NCBI GenBank assembly: GCA_043820875.1
Contig: JBDRDI010000022.1
Location: 1 to 5,952 of the forward strand
Direction: 5' to 3'
Source: JBDRDI01 sp043820875
Lineage (GTDB): Bacteria > Patescibacteriota > Patescibacteriia > Patescibacteriales > UBA12075
DNA: 5,952 nucleotides
Below are positions 4,709 through 5,952 of the stretch, piece by piece (positions within the stretch are counted from its first letter, which is position 1; each line of letters opens with the position of its first letter). The notes beneath the pieces are model-generated. The model did not search any database and was not told where the DNA came from. It saw nothing but the letters and a program-made list of their open reading frames with translations. The translations under genes and the position numbers were made by a program.

Positions 4709-5952
4709 ATGTCAAAAATTTCTACAATTTACGCGTGTTCAAATTGCGGCGCTCAATCTCCAAAATGGAGCGGGCGCTGTTTGGAATGCGGATCATGGGG
4801 GACACTTAAGCAAGAGGTTGTTGATAATAAAGAAGTTCTAAAAAGAGAGAATAAAAAAATCGCGCCGGCAGAACTTATTGATTTTGAAAAAATAGAAACA
4901 GCCAACTTTTTAAAAAGAATTAAAACTGGTATCTCGGAAATTGACCGCGTTTTGGGCGGAGGAATCGTTTCCGGATCTTTAATATTGTTATCCGGAGAGC
5001 CTGGGATTGGAAAATCAACAGTACTGGCGCAAATCGCGGACGGAATCGGTTGCGCCACAGGAGAAACCCAAGAGGCAAAAGTAATTTATGTCAGCGGCGA
5101 AGAATCGGCCGCGCAGGTGAAAAATCGTTTGGAAAGACTGAATTGTAAATCAAAGAATATTAAATTTTTAAGCGAAACAAACGTGGAAAAAATTTTGTCT
5201 TCTCTCTCGGCTGTAAATCCGGAGCTTGTTATTATTGATTCAATTCAGACCGTTTATTCTCTGCAAGCGGAAAATGAAGCCGGAAGTATTCCGCAAATCA
5301 GAACTTGCGCTATTAAATTTTTGGAAATCGCCAAGGAAAAAAATATTACTTTTATGTTGGTCGGGCATATCACCAAAGACGGCACAGTTGCCGGCCCGAA
5401 AACCTTGGAGCACATTGTGGACACTGTTCTTTATCTGGAAAGTGAAACCGCTCATGATTACCGCCTTTTACGAGCCGCGAAAAATCGTTTTGGTTCGGTG
5501 AATGAGTTGGGTATTTTTGAAATGACCGGAGCCGGTTTTAAAGAAATAAAAAACCCTTCCAGCGTGTTTATTGATTCTTCAAAAGAAAAAATAACCGGTT
5601 CGGTGTTGAGTTGTGTTATGGAAGGCACACGGCCGTTCTTGGTTGAGATTCAGGCCCTGGCCACCAAAACCGTTTTTGGCTATCCGCAGAGAAAATCTTC
5701 CGGATTTGATTTGAACCGTTTGCAAGTACTCGCGGCCGTGCTTATGAAAAGAGGAGAAATAAATTTATCTAATCAGGATATTATCTTGAATATTGCCGGT
5801 GGATTAAAAGTAAACGACCCCGCTCTGGACTTGGCTGTTTGTTTGGCAATATCTTCTTCAATGTCCAATAAATACATTGACCGGAAAACAATTGTTTTGG
5901 GAGAAGTGGGTCTTGGGGGTGAAGTGCGTAATGTTTCAAAGTTGAAAGAAAG
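4709..5952 (+). CDS. radA: DNA repair/recombination protein RadA (3' end beyond the window)
   Basis: RadA (Sms) is a hexameric RecA-like ATPase that helps process recombination intermediates. The first 414 residues are present; relatives run about 450, so perhaps 35-45 residues lie outside. The N-terminal zinc finger is complete: C10-x2-C13 and C24-x2-C27 with the typical CLECGSWGT. The RecA-like core has Walker A GEPGIGKST at 96-104 (K102), SGEES shortly after, Walker B LVIIDSIQT with D177, and the RadA-specific KNRFG at 258-262. The Lon-protease-like C-terminal domain follows (SGFDLNRLQVLAAVLMKRGE, then VNDPALDLAVCLAI and VLGEVGLGGEVRNV). No frameshift or missing key residue is seen. ATG 4709 fits the family, placing the first zinc-finger cysteine at residue 10; an in-frame ATG at 4658 inside the repeat would add 17 unlikely basic residues. 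Only a weak GGAA precedes the start, and no convincing promoter is seen in the gap. Confidence 0.97.
   Translation, partial: MSKISTIYACSNCGAQSPKWSGRCLECGSWGTLKQEVVDNKEVLKRENKKIAPAELIDFEKIETANFLKRIKTGISEIDRVLGGGIVSGSLILLSGEPGIGKSTVLAQIADGIGCATGETQEAKVIYVSGEESAAQVKNRLERLNCKSKNIKFLSETNVEKILSSLSAVNPELVIIDSIQTVYSLQAENEAGSIPQIRTCAIKFLEIAKEKNITFMLVGHITKDGTVAGPKTLEHIVDTVLYLESETAHDYRLLRAAKNRFGSVNELGIFEMTGAGFKEIKNPSSVFIDSSKEKITGSVLSCVMEGTRPFLVEIQALATKTVFGYPQRKSSGFDLNRLQVLAAVLMKRGEINLSNQDIILNIAGGLKVNDPALDLAVCLAISSSMSNKYIDRKTIVLGEVGLGGEVRNVSKLKE

Noticed and set aside
4624..4809. 61-residue forward open frame starting at TTG and crossing the repeat and the radA start
   Set aside because: Its first half is translated inverted repeat and its second half overlaps the RadA zinc finger in another frame. 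It matches no family.
5226..5501. 91-residue forward open frame inside radA
   Set aside because: It is an out-of-frame shadow of the RadA core, whose motifs are intact in the main frame.
1..5952. CRISPR array, tRNA, rRNA or insertion sequence
   Set aside because: No regularly spaced direct repeats, cloverleaf-like sequence, rRNA-like stretch or transposase-like frame was seen. Coding density leaves little room for them.

Overview
The window is AT-rich, gene-dense bacterial DNA with every gene on the + strand. The PrgI-like protein, the VirB4 N-terminal domain encoded as its own gene, the VirB4 ATPase, a membrane-anchored DsbA-like protein and radA resemble gene sets I associate with Candidate Phyla Radiation (Patescibacteria, Parcubacteria-like) genomes. 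That placement is inference from gene content and style; no rRNA or ribosomal protein is present to confirm it. TGA ends the PrgI gene and no reading frame contains an internal TGA, so the standard bacterial code fits and the TGA=Gly code of Gracilibacteria/Absconditabacteria does not.

Positions 1-3163 hold a compact type IV secretion (T4SS) core: the 3' end of an unidentified gene (1-68), a two-helix PrgI-family membrane protein (73-513), a separate gene for the VirB4/TraC N-terminal domain (510-1190), and the VirB4 ATPase proper (1205-3163). Joins are a 4-nt gap, an ATGA overlap and a 14-nt gap, as in a co-transcribed operon. The two VirB4 parts look like halves of the single protein found in classical systems, divided at a charged linker.

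Positions 3192-4602 hold two anchored extracytoplasmic proteins. The first (3192-3839) has one N-terminal helix, a low-complexity linker and a C-terminal domain that may be NTF2-like as in VirB8; this is a hypothesis. The second (3847-4602) is a DsbA/BdbD-type thioredoxin-fold protein whose CxxC motif has become CLYY, leaving one active-site cysteine. A consensus sigma-70-type promoter (TTGACA, 18-nt spacer, TATAAT) lies across the end of the first gene and would start RNA at or next to the ATG of the second, predicting a leaderless mRNA.

Positions 4603-4708 are the only real intergenic gap. It holds a GC-rich, REPIN-like inverted-repeat module: two hairpins whose central 19 bp are perfect reverse complements of each other. 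The module ends 8 nt before radA (4709 to beyond the window end), a DNA repair/recombination ATPase that is intact as far as it can be seen. No tRNA, rRNA, CRISPR array, insertion sequence or canonical rho-independent terminator was found. None of the starts has a convincing Shine-Dalgarno sequence.
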